The notes: generated by a model from the letters alone, not told the origin. A stretch of 64,000 nt of DNA from Opitutaceae bacterium (GCA_016794625.1 JAEUGY010000113.1:1-64000); one strand, 5' to 3'; counted from the stretch's first letter, positions 1 to 8,279 are shown. Translations and numbers: made by a program.

Positions 1-2
1 AC

Positions 3-134
3 AGCGTGCCCGAGCAGCTCACCGTCGAGGGCATGCGCGCCCAGGTCACCATCCAGGGCCGCCAGACCACCTACGCCTCCCGCCTGGGCCGCTGGTTCAT
101 GCGCCTGCTCGGCTTCAAGAACCACCGCGTCTAG
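3..134 (+). CDS. C-terminal fragment, possibly HlyD-type membrane-fusion protein
   Basis: The window opens inside a reading frame that runs to a TAG at 132-134 and gives 43 residues ending in ...GFKNHRV. The piece contains an 'EGMRAQVTI' stretch followed by an Arg/Phe-rich tail. 'GMRA-V-I' strings occur near the end of HlyD/EmrA-type periplasmic adaptor proteins, which is the only hint of identity; the fragment is too short to be decisive. It is convergent with the ydbL gene, whose stop lies about 20 bp downstream. The start is outside the window. Confidence 0.4.
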   Translation, partial: SVPEQLTVEGMRAQVTIQGRQTTYASRLGRWFMRLLGFKNHRV

Positions 135-153
135 CGGGGCAGGATAGCACCGG

Positions 154-525
154 TTACTTCTGGTACCACTCGCCCGATTCGCGCTGGAGCCAGACACCGG
201 CGGCACTATTGTTAGCGATCTGGCGAGCCCGGACGCGGCCTACCGTCTCTGCAGAAGTGCCCTGTTCCTTTGCGATCGCCGCGTAAACGGCCTCTCGGTC
301 CCGGTTTTCCGCGGACGATATCGCGCTGGCGTTTTCTACGTTCTGGCGGACCTCAGTGAATCCACGATTGTTTTCGCCGATCGCGCCGCTCTTCCGCAAT
401 GCGTCGAGAGTCGGAAGGCGTTGCTCCATTCGCACCTTAATCGCACCGCGGTCCTCGGCGCGAACCGAGCCTGTCGAAGCAACCAGCGAAACCAACATCA
501 GGGCAGTAATCAGGAAACGCTTCAT
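154..525 (-). CDS. ydbL: YdbL family periplasmic protein (DUF1318)
   Basis: A 123-residue protein with a Sec signal peptide (about residues 1-23, ending SVRA) followed by a small DUF1318/YdbL domain. The family pattern is visible: 'LRKSGAIGENNRGF', then a helix ending 'NRDREAVYAAIAKEQGTSAETVGRVRARQIA', and the closing 'WLQRESGEWYQK'. In Escherichia coli, ydbL is the third gene of ydbH-ynbE-ydbL, and its product modulates the YdbH-YnbE phospholipid bridge between inner and outer membrane. Here it starts 5 bp after the ynbE stop, so the two are almost certainly co-transcribed. Length is normal for the family. Family assignment is strong; the role is inferred from the enterobacterial system. Confidence 0.85.
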   Translation of the reverse strand: MKRFLITALMLVSLVASTGSVRAEDRGAIKVRMEQRLPTLDALRKSGAIGENNRGFTEVRQNVENASAISSAENRDREAVYAAIAKEQGTSAETVGRVRARQIANNSAAGVWLQRESGEWYQK

Positions 526-530
526 GAGAG

Positions 531-722
531 TCAGGGTTTGGAAGGAGCAGTGATGACGGTGGACTTCTGGTCAAGATCACCAAAAAAGTCAGTTAACGCT
601 CGGTCGACCTTCACGTTCACATCTACCACCGCGTGAACCTTGATTGGATCCATCGAAACGTGAATACAGCCCGCCAGCCAGAGCGGGGCGAGACTGGCGA
701 TGAAGAGAATCCTTCGCGTCAT
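531..722 (-). CDS. ynbE: YnbE-like outer-membrane lipoprotein
   Basis: A 63-residue lipoprotein. Residues 1-18 form a hydrophobic signal with lipobox LAG-C, so Cys19 should be lipidated. The rest is a short beta-prone stretch, 'VHAVVDVNVKVDRALTDFF', matching the 'ITINMNVKIEHEIHIKV' type of sequence in E. coli YnbE. In E. coli, YnbE is an outer-membrane lipoprotein that pairs with YdbH to complete a lipid-transfer bridge. Position between the ydbH and ydbL homologues in the same order as in E. coli strengthens the call. Such small genes are often left unannotated. Confidence 0.8.
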   Translation of the reverse strand: MTRRILFIASLAPLWLAGCIHVSMDPIKVHAVVDVNVKVDRALTDFFGDLDQKSTVITAPSKP

Positions 723-837
723 GGGATGGAGAGTAGGGACTGCACCTAGGATCTGACTAGCAAGAAGCGCCTAAGTTTCATGCTTGATTCCGGAACGGAT
801 GCGTACGGACGGCGATCACTGTTTAAGATATTGTTGA

Positions 838-2085
838 TCATTTACTTGTGACGCTTGAAATCGAGTTCTCCAAGCCAATCCGAATCACTTGGTCGAGGGG
901 ACCCGATACATTCACCTCGATATCGACTGCCTCCACGACTCCCGGCACCTTCGGTCGGGCACTCAGAGCGACATGAGCCGTACGCCCCGCTGCGTCGCCT
1001 TCCGGACGTGTTCGCAGCTCAAGGTCGTCGACCACGAGCGGCATCTCACCCATTTCGATCGCGCGCAACACCTGATGGGCTGGATTTGCGATTGTCATCC
1101 GGCGACTCAGAGGGCCCATCCACGCGGGAAGCAGCGATAGGGTAACCGGCACACTGTCCGTCAAGAATCCAGGCTGGGGAGAGAGTCTCACCTCCACCGA
1201 TTCGAGGCGATCGATGCGCAGGCTGCCATCTCCCAGTGCGAACCCTGTCGTGGAATTCCACCCCAATCCCACACCGCCACTGATCTTGCCCTGCGCCTCC
1301 AGGATCACTTTGGGCAGAAGCAAGGCCACTTGCGCCAGAGCAACTCCGCTGGCGTTCACGCGGGCGTTGATTGCTTCGATCCCCTCATGGCTGAACGCGA
1401 ACGCAAAAGGCTCGGCAACGAGCGAGCCGCCCAGCGCACTGAGGCGTGCGGATTCCACGCGGACACGCTTCCCTTGCTCGATCTGGAACCGGACCAGACC
1501 GTCTGTAATCTCGATACCGGAGACCCGAGCCAGAGCAAACCGCAGCGTTTGTCCGGGAGGGGTCGAAGGTTGTTCAAGCTGGTTGAGCTCGACTTGCAGA
1601 TTCAGGCCGGAGAGCTCGAACGCTCTGGAAACACTGGAAAGAGCCCCATCCGACCAAGCGAACGAGCCCTCTCCGGTCAGTCCGGTCGGCGTGCGTCGTC
1701 CTTTGGCGGAGCCGGTCACCGCGCCTCGCACGACCACATTGTCATCACGTTGCTCCGGAGCAAAGCGTGCGAACAAGGGTTTGAACCAGATCGCGAGATC
1801 GAGCGAGAACTCCGTCAGATCCCAGACCAACGTGTTTTCGTTGTCATACGCGACGGTTCCTCGGACATCGATTCCCTGACCGGTGACGATGACCCGTCCT
1901 TGCCAGGGTGATCCGGTGGCAGGTGGAACCTCAATGCTCCACGTGACCGGTGGGCAACCGCTCCATGCGACCGTTCCCCGCATCGAGGCCGCAGCGGCGG
2001 GTAGGTCTGCGCCCCCGAACACGGCATGCATGCCCAGGCTCGCACCCAAGAAGCAGAAAAGAAGAATCCGCGTGAGAACGGGCAT
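838..2085 (-). CDS. ydbH: YdbH-like AsmA-family protein (short form)
   Basis: A 415-residue protein beginning with a membrane anchor or signal ('MPVLTRILLFCFLGASLGMHAVFG'). The rest is a repetitive beta-rich sequence typical of AsmA-like proteins, e.g. 'LSLDLAIWFKPLF', 'GGSLVAEPFAFAFSHEGIEAINARVNASGVALAQ', 'ISGGVGLGWN'. The C-terminal part, with 'GDGSLRIDRLESVEVRLSPQPGF', corresponds to the YdbH dicarboxylate-diacid-like region. E. coli YdbH is roughly twice this length and spans the periplasm, so this is either a short version or carries only the C-terminal half. The ATG at 2085 is chosen because it gives a clean membrane signal; a longer frame would run into the divergent gene's start at 2214. 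About 115 bp separate it from ynbE. Confidence 0.72.
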   Translation of the reverse strand: MPVLTRILLFCFLGASLGMHAVFGGADLPAAAASMRGTVAWSGCPPVTWSIEVPPATGSPWQGRVIVTGQGIDVRGTVAYDNENTLVWDLTEFSLDLAIWFKPLFARFAPEQRDDNVVVRGAVTGSAKGRRTPTGLTGEGSFAWSDGALSSVSRAFELSGLNLQVELNQLEQPSTPPGQTLRFALARVSGIEITDGLVRFQIEQGKRVRVESARLSALGGSLVAEPFAFAFSHEGIEAINARVNASGVALAQVALLLPKVILEAQGKISGGVGLGWNSTTGFALGDGSLRIDRLESVEVRLSPQPGFLTDSVPVTLSLLPAWMGPLSRRMTIANPAHQVLRAIEMGEMPLVVDDLELRTRPEGDAAGRTAHVALSARPKVPGVVEAVDIEVNVSGPLDQVIRIGLENSISSVTSK

Positions 2086-2213
2086 GACGCTTGGATCAGT
2101 GAACGTTGATTCCTGGAAATGGCGAAACGAAACCCATGATCGCTGGGGATCGCCTCCGCGAGAACCGGAAATGGATTTGTGCACCGAAGCCGGGCTGGAT
2201 AGGGCTCGTGTCC

Positions 2214-3488
2214 ATGACATTCCGCATTCCTCGGCTCCTGACGGTCATCCTGGTGATGACCGCGACGACCTGTCTCCCCGCGTCGGCTTTGGCGCGAGAG
2301 AACGCGTCCCTCGTCTCGGGTTTCGACGCCGCGCGTCTCAAACGCCTCGACGGTCTCATTCAAGGGCACATCGACCAGGGTCACCTGGCGGGCGGAGTGC
2401 TTCATGTCCTGCGCGACGGAAAACCGGTGCGCCATCAGGCCTACGGCTGGATGGAAAAGGAAAGCGGTCGTCCCATGACCACCGATGCCATTTTCCGCAT
2501 CGCGTCCATGAGCAAGGCGGTCACCTCCGTTGCCATCATGATCCTCTACGAGGAGGGGAAATTCCTGCTGCACGATCCGGTTTCGAAGTACATCCCAGGT
2601 TTCAAGACGTCCCAGGTGGCCGTGGCCCCCGGTCCGGATGCTCCGCCGGGCAGCAAGTTTGTCACGGTGCCGGTGACGCGCCCGATCCAGATCCGCGATT
2701 TGCTGACCCATACCGCCGGATTGACCTACGGTGATGGACTGGCGGTCGACCTCTACAAGCAGGCAGGTTTGTATGGGTGGTACTTCGCCGACAAGAACGA
2801 GACCATCGGAGAATGTATCAATCGACTGGCGACCCTTCCGCTCCACGGCCAGCCCGGGGAGTCATGGCAATACGGTTTTGCCACCGATGTACTCGGATAT
2901 CTCGTCGAGGTGACCTCCGGCCAGCCCCTCGACCAGTTCGTCCAAAACCGCATTTGCGCTCCTCTCGGCCTGCGGGACACCTCGTTCTTTCTCCCGATTG
3001 AAAAGGCCGCCCGCCTCGCGCCGGTTTATGGTCTCGAAAAAGGCGTGCTCACGGTCCGGGAAACTTCGGACAAGAGCGACTATGTGCGCGGCCCGCGCAA
3101 GTGCTTCTCGGGTGGCGCCGGACTGCTCTCCACGGCTGAGGATTATGGCCGGTTTCTCCAGATGCTCCTCAATGGGGGAGTGTTGGATGGCGTCCGGATT
3201 CTGGCACCCAAGACCGTCGAGCTCATGCATGCGAATCACACCGGTGACAAGTATCGCCGTGACACCTCGGCGTTCGGACTTGGCTTCTGGGTGAACGACG
3301 ACCCGGGTTTCTATGGCGAATTGAGCACGGCAGGCGCCTACGGCTGGGGCAGCGCCTATTATCCGCAATACTTTGTGGATCCCCGGGAGCGCCTGATCGG
3401 TCTCTTTATGACTCAATTGCGACCGGCCGGCAGTCTCGACTTGAATCAGAAATTCAAGGTCATGATCTACCAGGCGCTCATCGAGTGA
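2214..3488 (+). CDS. Secreted serine hydrolase, beta-lactamase/class C esterase family
   Basis: A 424-residue protein with a signal peptide ('MTFRIPRLLTVILVMTATTCLPASALA') and a PF00144 beta-lactamase-like fold. The SxxK motif is S98-M-S-K101, with Ser98 the expected nucleophile and Lys101 the general base. The second motif is 'WQYGFATDVLGYLVE', where penicillin-binding relatives have Tyr-x-Asn; Tyr-Gly-Phe is closer to EstB-type esterases and 6-aminohexanoate or D-aminopeptidase relatives. Late motifs 'GGAGLLSTAEDYGRFLQMLLNGG' and 'GAYGWGSAYYPQYFVDP' complete the fold. More likely an esterase or peptidase than an antibiotic-inactivating enzyme; the substrate cannot be read. The ATG at 2214 is chosen because the signal peptide begins there. 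Confidence 0.88.
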   Translation: MTFRIPRLLTVILVMTATTCLPASALARENASLVSGFDAARLKRLDGLIQGHIDQGHLAGGVLHVLRDGKPVRHQAYGWMEKESGRPMTTDAIFRIASMSKAVTSVAIMILYEEGKFLLHDPVSKYIPGFKTSQVAVAPGPDAPPGSKFVTVPVTRPIQIRDLLTHTAGLTYGDGLAVDLYKQAGLYGWYFADKNETIGECINRLATLPLHGQPGESWQYGFATDVLGYLVEVTSGQPLDQFVQNRICAPLGLRDTSFFLPIEKAARLAPVYGLEKGVLTVRETSDKSDYVRGPRKCFSGGAGLLSTAEDYGRFLQMLLNGGVLDGVRILAPKTVELMHANHTGDKYRRDTSAFGLGFWVNDDPGFYGELSTAGAYGWGSAYYPQYFVDPRERLIGLFMTQLRPAGSLDLNQKFKVMIYQALIE

Positions 3489-3554
3489 TTGCACGGGTTG
3501 CCGCCGCGTTCCGGGCGAGCGGTGGGACGATGGGAAGGCGGTGCCGCGGCGGCG

Positions 3555-4448
3555 TCAGACGTGGGTATCCGCGCGTGGCCAGGCCGCTCGTAGCGCGCGT
3601 GTCTCTTCCAGCAAACGGGAAGCAGCCTGTTGCAGGGATGCACCGGTAGGCGCCAACGAAACGGATGTATCGTCCGGATCGCCCAGACCCGCCTCGCGGA
3701 ACAGGCGAAGCCGTTCGAGAATCAGGTCGCGGATTTCCGAGGCGTTTTCCACCCCATGAAAAACCGCGGTGTGCAAGGAGTCGCTGGATTCGTGGCTGGC
3801 CCCTTCCTCCTGGCCACCGCCGCCCGCGGATTGCACGCGGACATTGGCGATGCCAAGCAGGCGTTGCAGCGGACCCTGGGTCACCACGACCTGCTGGAGA
3901 TTGGCGAAACTCATCGTCATCTCGTGCAGTCCCCAAATGCCCTGGCGGATACGAAGACTGCGGTCGGTCACGAGGTACCAGCGTAGTTCATAGTCCAGTC
4001 GGACGAGGGAGTAGGAGACGGGAAGCGAGAGAAGGAAACCAATCAGGACCAGGATCTCAAAGGCGGCCAAGGCGGGCAGGGCCCAGACGGGGACCTGCCG
4101 GGCGACATGGGCGGCGACTCGTTCGAAGTCCTTGGGACTGGATTTGCGTTTCGCTTTCCGCTCCGCCGCGGGTGGCTCTCCGGTCGGTGCGGGTTCGGGG
4201 TTTGCGGACGCGACGGGAAGGTTGCGTATTCGCTCGGACTCGTTGCGCAGGTAGTGAAAGAAGGCGACGGAAACCAGAATGCCCACCAGGGCCGCCAACT
4301 GGGTGAGGAACCAGCGGGCCAGGCGCAGGCGGTAGTAGTTCCGACCGGCGCGAAACGTACGGAGCGAGCCAGGCGCCCCGGCCGGAGCCGCAGGCGCCAG
4401 GGGCACCCGCAGGTAGTGCAGAACGACAGCTCGCAGGCGGTCAAACAT
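3555..4448 (-). CDS. Membrane protein with bacterial PH domain (bPH2), second of pair
   Basis: A 297-residue membrane protein with two hydrophobic hairpins ('FLTQLAALVGILVSVAFFHYL' and 'ALAAFEILVLIGFLLSLPVSYSLV') separated by a charged Pro/Lys loop. A bPH2/DUF304 domain follows ('YELRWYLVTDRSLRIRQGIWGLHEMTMSFANLQQVVVTQGPLQRLLGIANVRVQSAGG'). The C-terminal tail is probably cytoplasmic. The family resembles Bacillus YdbS/YdbT, whose function is poorly defined. The gene starts inside the last codons of the upstream PH gene (8-bp overlap), so the two are translationally coupled and probably form a complex. Confidence 0.82.
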   Translation of the reverse strand: MFDRLRAVVLHYLRVPLAPAAPAGAPGSLRTFRAGRNYYRLRLARWFLTQLAALVGILVSVAFFHYLRNESERIRNLPVASANPEPAPTGEPPAAERKAKRKSSPKDFERVAAHVARQVPVWALPALAAFEILVLIGFLLSLPVSYSLVRLDYELRWYLVTDRSLRIRQGIWGLHEMTMSFANLQQVVVTQGPLQRLLGIANVRVQSAGGGGQEEGASHESSDSLHTAVFHGVENASEIRDLILERLRLFREAGLGDPDDTSVSLAPTGASLQQAASRLLEETRALRAAWPRADTHV

Positions 4449-4998
4449 GGGGCGGTTTTTGTTCCGTCCTTCCAGTCGGCGGCAGCGCGAGGCGAAGCGC
4501 GCGCAGCTCGTCGGCCACCGCCTGCAGGGTCGCGATCAGGGCAGCCTCTCCGCTGGCGCCACCTTGAAGCGGCTCCGCTCTCGACTCACCCCTTGGACTG
4601 TGGACGACACCCCGCATCCGGCTGTAGAGAAAGTCCCGGATCGGCTCGAACTCGCGCAAGCCCTCCAGTGTCATCTCGGCCCCGGCGTTGCCGCTCGCGG
4701 TCTGGATCTGGACCCGGGCGAGGCCCAGCCAGCGCTCCGCGATATTCGAATGCAGGTGTATGTCCTGAATTCTTGAATACTGAATGATGATCTCCCGCCG
4801 GAACAGCAGGCCCCAGCTCATCGAGATGCCTTCGCTGGAGAAGCGATACCGGAGGGTATGGTACTTGAACCAGGAGATGAGGGCCAGAATCGGGAAGAGG
4901 GGCGGGACCACCAGGCTGCGCAGCAAATAGTATTTCCACAGACTCGGATCAGGACGTTCCAGCGCGAGAATGAGAGAGTCCCCGGAGGGCGGAGTCAT
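4441..4998 (-). CDS. Membrane protein with bacterial PH domain (bPH2), first of pair
   Basis: A 185-residue YdbS-like protein. After a short N-terminal strand there is a membrane hairpin ('YYLLRSLVVPPLFPILALISWF'), followed by the PH-type motif 'HTLRYRFSSEGISMSWGLLFRREIIIQYSRIQDIHLHSNIAERWLGLARVQIQTASG'. The 'RIQDIHL...ERWLGLARVQIQTASG' string is characteristic of bPH2 (DUF304). The ATG at 4998 is preferred over one 51 bp upstream, because the upstream extension has no homology-like features. It overlaps the downstream PH gene by 8 bp. No substrate or partner outside the pair is evident. Confidence 0.82.
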   Translation of the reverse strand: MTPPSGDSLILALERPDPSLWKYYLLRSLVVPPLFPILALISWFKYHTLRYRFSSEGISMSWGLLFRREIIIQYSRIQDIHLHSNIAERWLGLARVQIQTASGNAGAEMTLEGLREFEPIRDFLYSRMRGVVHSPRGESRAEPLQGGASGEAALIATLQAVADELRALRLALPPTGRTEQKPPHV

Positions 4999-5045
4999 GG
5001 TGTGAGACAAAACGAGAGCCGCTCCGACGCAAGTGCGCGGTGCGC

Positions 5046-5513
5046 TCAACTCCGGGCGGGCGAACGGACGAAGTCCGGCACCCAGTCGGGTTCAAACAGC
5101 TCTTCGATCGATCCTCGCAGCGTGGAGGGAAGCACGGGCTGCAGGAGGATCCGATCCACGAAGCGATCTTGAAACGCAAGCGTCACCACGGGATTGGGGT
5201 CGGCCGTCAGTACGATCAGTTTCCCCGGAAACCCAAGATTCCGGAGTGCGTTGACGAACCAAAGTCCGGGCAGGCTGTTCAATCCCGCGTTCACCACGAC
5301 CACATCCCGATGCACTCCCTCCGCTGCGAGGGTCGAGAGTGCGGCGGTCGCCTTGCTATAGGAGTGTACGCGATAGCCGAGAAGTCCGACCGCCCGGTAC
5401 GGGGTGTCGACCGTGCCTTCACTGGCATCGACCCAGAAGATGCGGGGTTCGTCCGCGCCGGAAAAACCGGAGACCAGACGGGCTGGCCGGGGAAGCGCTG
5501 TCGCAGGACTCAT
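5046..5513 (-). CDS. Receiver-like protein lacking the phosphoacceptor Asp
   Basis: A 155-residue protein whose middle (about residues 20-150) has the alternating pattern of a response-regulator receiver: 'RIFWVDASEG', 'LLGYRVHSYSKATAALSTL', 'VVVVNAGLNSLPGLWFVNALRNLGFPGKLIVLTADP', 'FVDRILLQPVLPSTLRGSI'. The residue where the phosphorylated Asp should be is Asn (VVVN), and the conserved Lys of 'L-KP' is Gln (LLQP). Thr of 'LTADP' is kept. It is therefore best read as a pseudo-receiver. There is no output domain. The start codon overlaps the stop of the upstream VF530 gene (ATGA), so the two are coupled. Family assignment is by pattern only. Confidence 0.6.
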   Translation of the reverse strand: MSPATALPRPARLVSGFSGADEPRIFWVDASEGTVDTPYRAVGLLGYRVHSYSKATAALSTLAAEGVHRDVVVVNAGLNSLPGLWFVNALRNLGFPGKLIVLTADPNPVVTLAFQDRFVDRILLQPVLPSTLRGSIEELFEPDWVPDFVRSPARS

Positions 5514-5821
5514 GATGGGCGCGGCGTAAGGACCGCAGCGGGCCTGTCCGGAGCGGGGGGCTTCACGGGATTGCTCCGGCTTATCTGGGTGAGTGATTGG
5601 ACGTAAAGCTCCTCCACCTGCTTTCTTGCCCAAGGGGTGCGTCGGAGAAACACGAGGCTCGACTTCACGCTGGGATCAAACATAAAACACCTTACTGGAA
5701 TGGTTTGCGCCATTTTTTTCCAGCCAACGGTTGCGACCAGATCTTGAAGAATACGCTCCAGGGTCTTTCCGTGCAGCGGATCGTTCGAGGCCATGGGTGT
5801 CGTTGCGGGGAGAGGTTTCAT
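5510..5821 (-). CDS. VF530 family DNA-binding-like protein (DUF2132)
   Basis: A protein of about 103 residues with the hallmark VF530/DUF2132 sequence: 'DPLHGKTLERILQDLVATVGWKKMAQTIPVRCFMFDPSVKSSLVFLRRTPWARKQVEELYV'. This small all-helical domain is widespread and described as DNA-binding-like; its cellular role is not established. The start is uncertain: ATG at 5821 or at 5794 both lie upstream of the conserved domain, and neither has a clear Shine-Dalgarno sequence. The final 30 residues are Pro-rich and outside the domain. It is coupled to the downstream receiver-like gene by a 4-bp overlap. Confidence 0.85.
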   Translation of the reverse strand: MKPLPATTPMASNDPLHGKTLERILQDLVATVGWKKMAQTIPVRCFMFDPSVKSSLVFLRRTPWARKQVEELYVQSLTQISRSNPVKPPAPDRPAAVLTPRPS

Positions 5822-6003
5822 GCTCGCCGGGATCGACCTACGCAGGAATGAAGCGGTGCGTAAAGGGAGGAGACTACTAATATGCCGAAACGGCGTGCCA
5901 GCAGTGGCATGGGTTCGCCGGGTTCTGACCACGAGGGGTGCGGCCAAATTCGATGGCACATCCCCGTCTCGCCACGGTCGAAACAGAGAACTACCTTACC
6001 CCT

Positions 6004-7497
6004 ATGAAGCCGCGACTCTCTCTCTTTGGCGTGTGTCTCGTGGTCGGTACTTCAGCGTTCGGCGCGGACCCAAAGGTCGAGTCGCCCGCTGGCTCACCCG
6101 CTCCCGTTCCCGTTCCCGCTCCCGCTTCCGCGGCACCGGGCACCGTGGTTTTCCCAGCGGTGGCGGAATCGGCGCCGCCCACGGCGGCGGTCGCCGCCTC
6201 GGCGGTTGCGACGCAGGAGCAGCTGGAGCAACTGGTGGCGCCGTTGGCGCTGTATCCCGATCCTCTGGTTGCTTTGATCCTGCCCGCAGCGACGTCACCT
6301 TCGGACATTGTGCTGGCGTCGCGGCACCTGAAGGCGAACCCGAATTCGACGGTGCTGGATGACCAGAATTGGGACGACGCCGTCAAACTGCTGGCCCGCT
6401 ATCCGACCTTGATCAGCTGGATGGATGAGAACCTCGAATGGACGAAACAGCTGGGCGAGGCGTTCATGCAGCAGCCAGCGGATGTCATGACCGCAATCCA
6501 GAGGGTTCGTGCTCGGGCGAAGGCCTCAGGCGCTTTGGCGGATTCTCCGCAACAGACCGTCACGGTCGTGGGAGAAGACATCCGCATTGTCCCGGCGCAG
6601 CCTGAAGTCATTTACGTGCCTGTCTACGATCCGGCGCTGCTCTTTGTCCGCGGCGCGAGTTACCGGTCCGGCAGCTACCTTTCGTTTGGCGTTGGGTTCC
6701 CGGTGGGCTATTGGTTGGCCTACGACTGTGATTGGCGGTACCGCACGGTCCGCTATGTGCACCGTCCGGAGCGGCCGCGCTATTGGCATTCCTACCATCG
6801 GCCCGCGGTGTCGGTTTCCGTCTCGTGGTGCGCTCCCGATCGATTCGAGGGTTCGCACTGGCGGGCCTGGCAGCCGGTCTATCGGCCGCGCGAGCACTCG
6901 CCCCGAGGCTCCTCTGTGGCGGTGGTGAGAGACTCGTCTGGTGGCCCTGAGCGTCGTGACTCCACGGCCCGATATGATGGGTCACGCCGGGAATCGGCCT
7001 CGCGCTATGATGCCCTGCCTTCGTCCCGGGCCTTTCGTTCCTCCGAGGAATCTCGCTCGACTTCGCTGGACGTCTCTTCGCGCAGCTCCCTGCCACCGAA
7101 TCCGGCCGCCCGCGAACCGTCTTCGCGGGCCAGTGGACGCGAGGGCTTCCGGGCTCCCGTGAGTTCGGCTTCTTCGTCCGTGTCAGCGGCACCCGCTCCG
7201 GCTCGGGTTGCGCCGAGTGCGTCCAGTGGATCGTCGCGGGGATTCCAGCCTCCGCAGGCGGATCGCAGTGCTTCGCGCTCGAACCGCGACTATTCGGCAC
7301 CTCCGCCGAGTCAGGCTCAGTCGCGCTCGTCCGCTCCTCCCGTTTCCGTCTCGGGGCCGCGTTCGGAGGAGAGTCGTCGTGAGTCCTCCAGCCCGGCACG
7401 GTCGTATTCTCCGCCCCCGGCCTCCCGCAGCGCCGAGCCTTCCCGGTCCGGGCGGATCGTGGGCGAGAGCCAGGGGACCGCTCGTCAGCCCGATTAG
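6004..7497 (+). CDS. Secreted DUF3300 protein with Ser/Arg/Pro-rich tail
   Basis: A 497-residue protein. A signal peptide (about 1-20, 'SLFGVCLVVGTSAFG') is followed by a Pro/Ala/Val linker encoded by a short in-frame repeat (around 6100-6131), then a DUF3300 domain at about residues 72-212 ('LEQLVAPLALYPDPLVALILPAATSPSDIVLASRHL', 'QPADVMTAIQRVR', 'VIYVPVYDP'). Residues from about 225 on are Tyr/Trp/Arg-rich, then a long low-complexity Ser-Arg-Pro tail to the end. DUF3300 proteins are exported and of unknown function. The start at 6004 gives the signal peptide. Its last 4 bases overlap the convergent DUF1080 gene. Confidence 0.85.
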   Translation: MKPRLSLFGVCLVVGTSAFGADPKVESPAGSPAPVPVPAPASAAPGTVVFPAVAESAPPTAAVAASAVATQEQLEQLVAPLALYPDPLVALILPAATSPSDIVLASRHLKANPNSTVLDDQNWDDAVKLLARYPTLISWMDENLEWTKQLGEAFMQQPADVMTAIQRVRARAKASGALADSPQQTVTVVGEDIRIVPAQPEVIYVPVYDPALLFVRGASYRSGSYLSFGVGFPVGYWLAYDCDWRYRTVRYVHRPERPRYWHSYHRPAVSVSVSWCAPDRFEGSHWRAWQPVYRPREHSPRGSSVAVVRDSSGGPERRDSTARYDGSRRESASRYDALPSSRAFRSSEESRSTSLDVSSRSSLPPNPAAREPSSRASGREGFRAPVSSASSSVSAAPAPARVAPSASSGSSRGFQPPQADRSASRSNRDYSAPPPSQAQSRSSAPPVSVSGPRSEESRRESSSPARSYSPPPASRSAEPSRSGRIVGESQGTARQPD

Positions 7498-8279
7498 TCG
7501 ATCAACTGGATGTTCGGATCGTCGAGCGTGAGTTCCTTGATCCACGCGTTGCGGTAGCGCACATCGTGCCCTTCGCACTGGAGCTTGAGTCCCCCGGGAG
7601 TGTCGGTGATCCCACGGCCGCGATCATTGCCGCCATCGATTCCTGAATTGGCCCCTCCCCAGACCTGCTGGATCTGCTGCTGGTGATGGACTTGAATGCC
7701 GTTGAAGTACATCGTCACCATCGCTGGCTCCACGCGTTTCCCATCTTTAAAGCGCGCTGCCCGGAAGACGATGTCGTAGGCGTTCCAAGTCCGCAGACCG
7801 CGGTAGACGTGGTAGGGTGAGTCCGTTTCGTTGATGACCGCTCCCATGCCATGCTTTGTGCGATCTCCATCGCAGATCTGGATTTCATAGCGGTTTTGTA
7901 GGTAGACCCCGCTGTTTCCCTTTTCGTTCATCACCAGAAATTCGATGTGCAGGCGGAAGTCGCGATAGGTCTTCTTGGTGACGATATCGGCCGCTCCGTA
8001 TTTTCCACCGGCCGCGGCCGGATCATCGGTCATCAGGACCTTTCCCTGATCCACGGGGTCGTCCACGAGTTTCCACTTGATGGGCAATGACGATGCAAAT
8101 CGCGGACCGTTCCAGTAGGTCCAGATGTTGTCGAGCGTCGCACGGGTGCCATCGATCAGCACCTCCGCGCCGTCGATGGGTCGGGCGCCCAGTCCGATCC
8201 CCGCGTGCAGCCGCGGAGCGCAGAGGTTTCCCAGCACGGGCAGCAAGGACAGGAACAGGAGCAGTGTGGATCGGGGCAT
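7494..8279 (-). CDS. Secreted DUF1080 protein (3-keto-disaccharide hydrolase-like)
   Basis: A 261-residue protein with a signal peptide ending near Ala26 and a single DUF1080 (PF06439) jelly-roll. Family landmarks include 'DFRLHIEFLVMNEKGNSGVYLQNRYEIQICD', 'GAVINETDSPYHVYRGLRTWNAYDIVFRAARF' and 'TPGGLKLQCEGHDVRYRNAWIKEL'. The fold is laminarin/concanavalin-like; some members hydrolyse 3-keto-disaccharides, others probably bind carbohydrate. These are very common in Planctomycetes and Verrucomicrobia. The gene stands alone between a convergent DUF3300 gene and a divergent FKBP gene. Confidence 0.88.
   Translation of the reverse strand: MPRSTLLLFLSLLPVLGNLCAPRLHAGIGLGARPIDGAEVLIDGTRATLDNIWTYWNGPRFASSLPIKWKLVDDPVDQGKVLMTDDPAAAGGKYGAADIVTKKTYRDFRLHIEFLVMNEKGNSGVYLQNRYEIQICDGDRTKHGMGAVINETDSPYHVYRGLRTWNAYDIVFRAARFKDGKRVEPAMVTMYFNGIQVHHQQQIQQVWGGANSGIDGGNDRGRGITDTPGGLKLQCEGHDVRYRNAWIKELTLDDPNIQLID

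Noticed and set aside
6100..6131. Short repeated Pro-Val/Pro-Ala codons that look like a DNA repeat
   Set aside because: In-frame low-complexity linker of the DUF3300 protein, not a mobile or CRISPR-type repeat.
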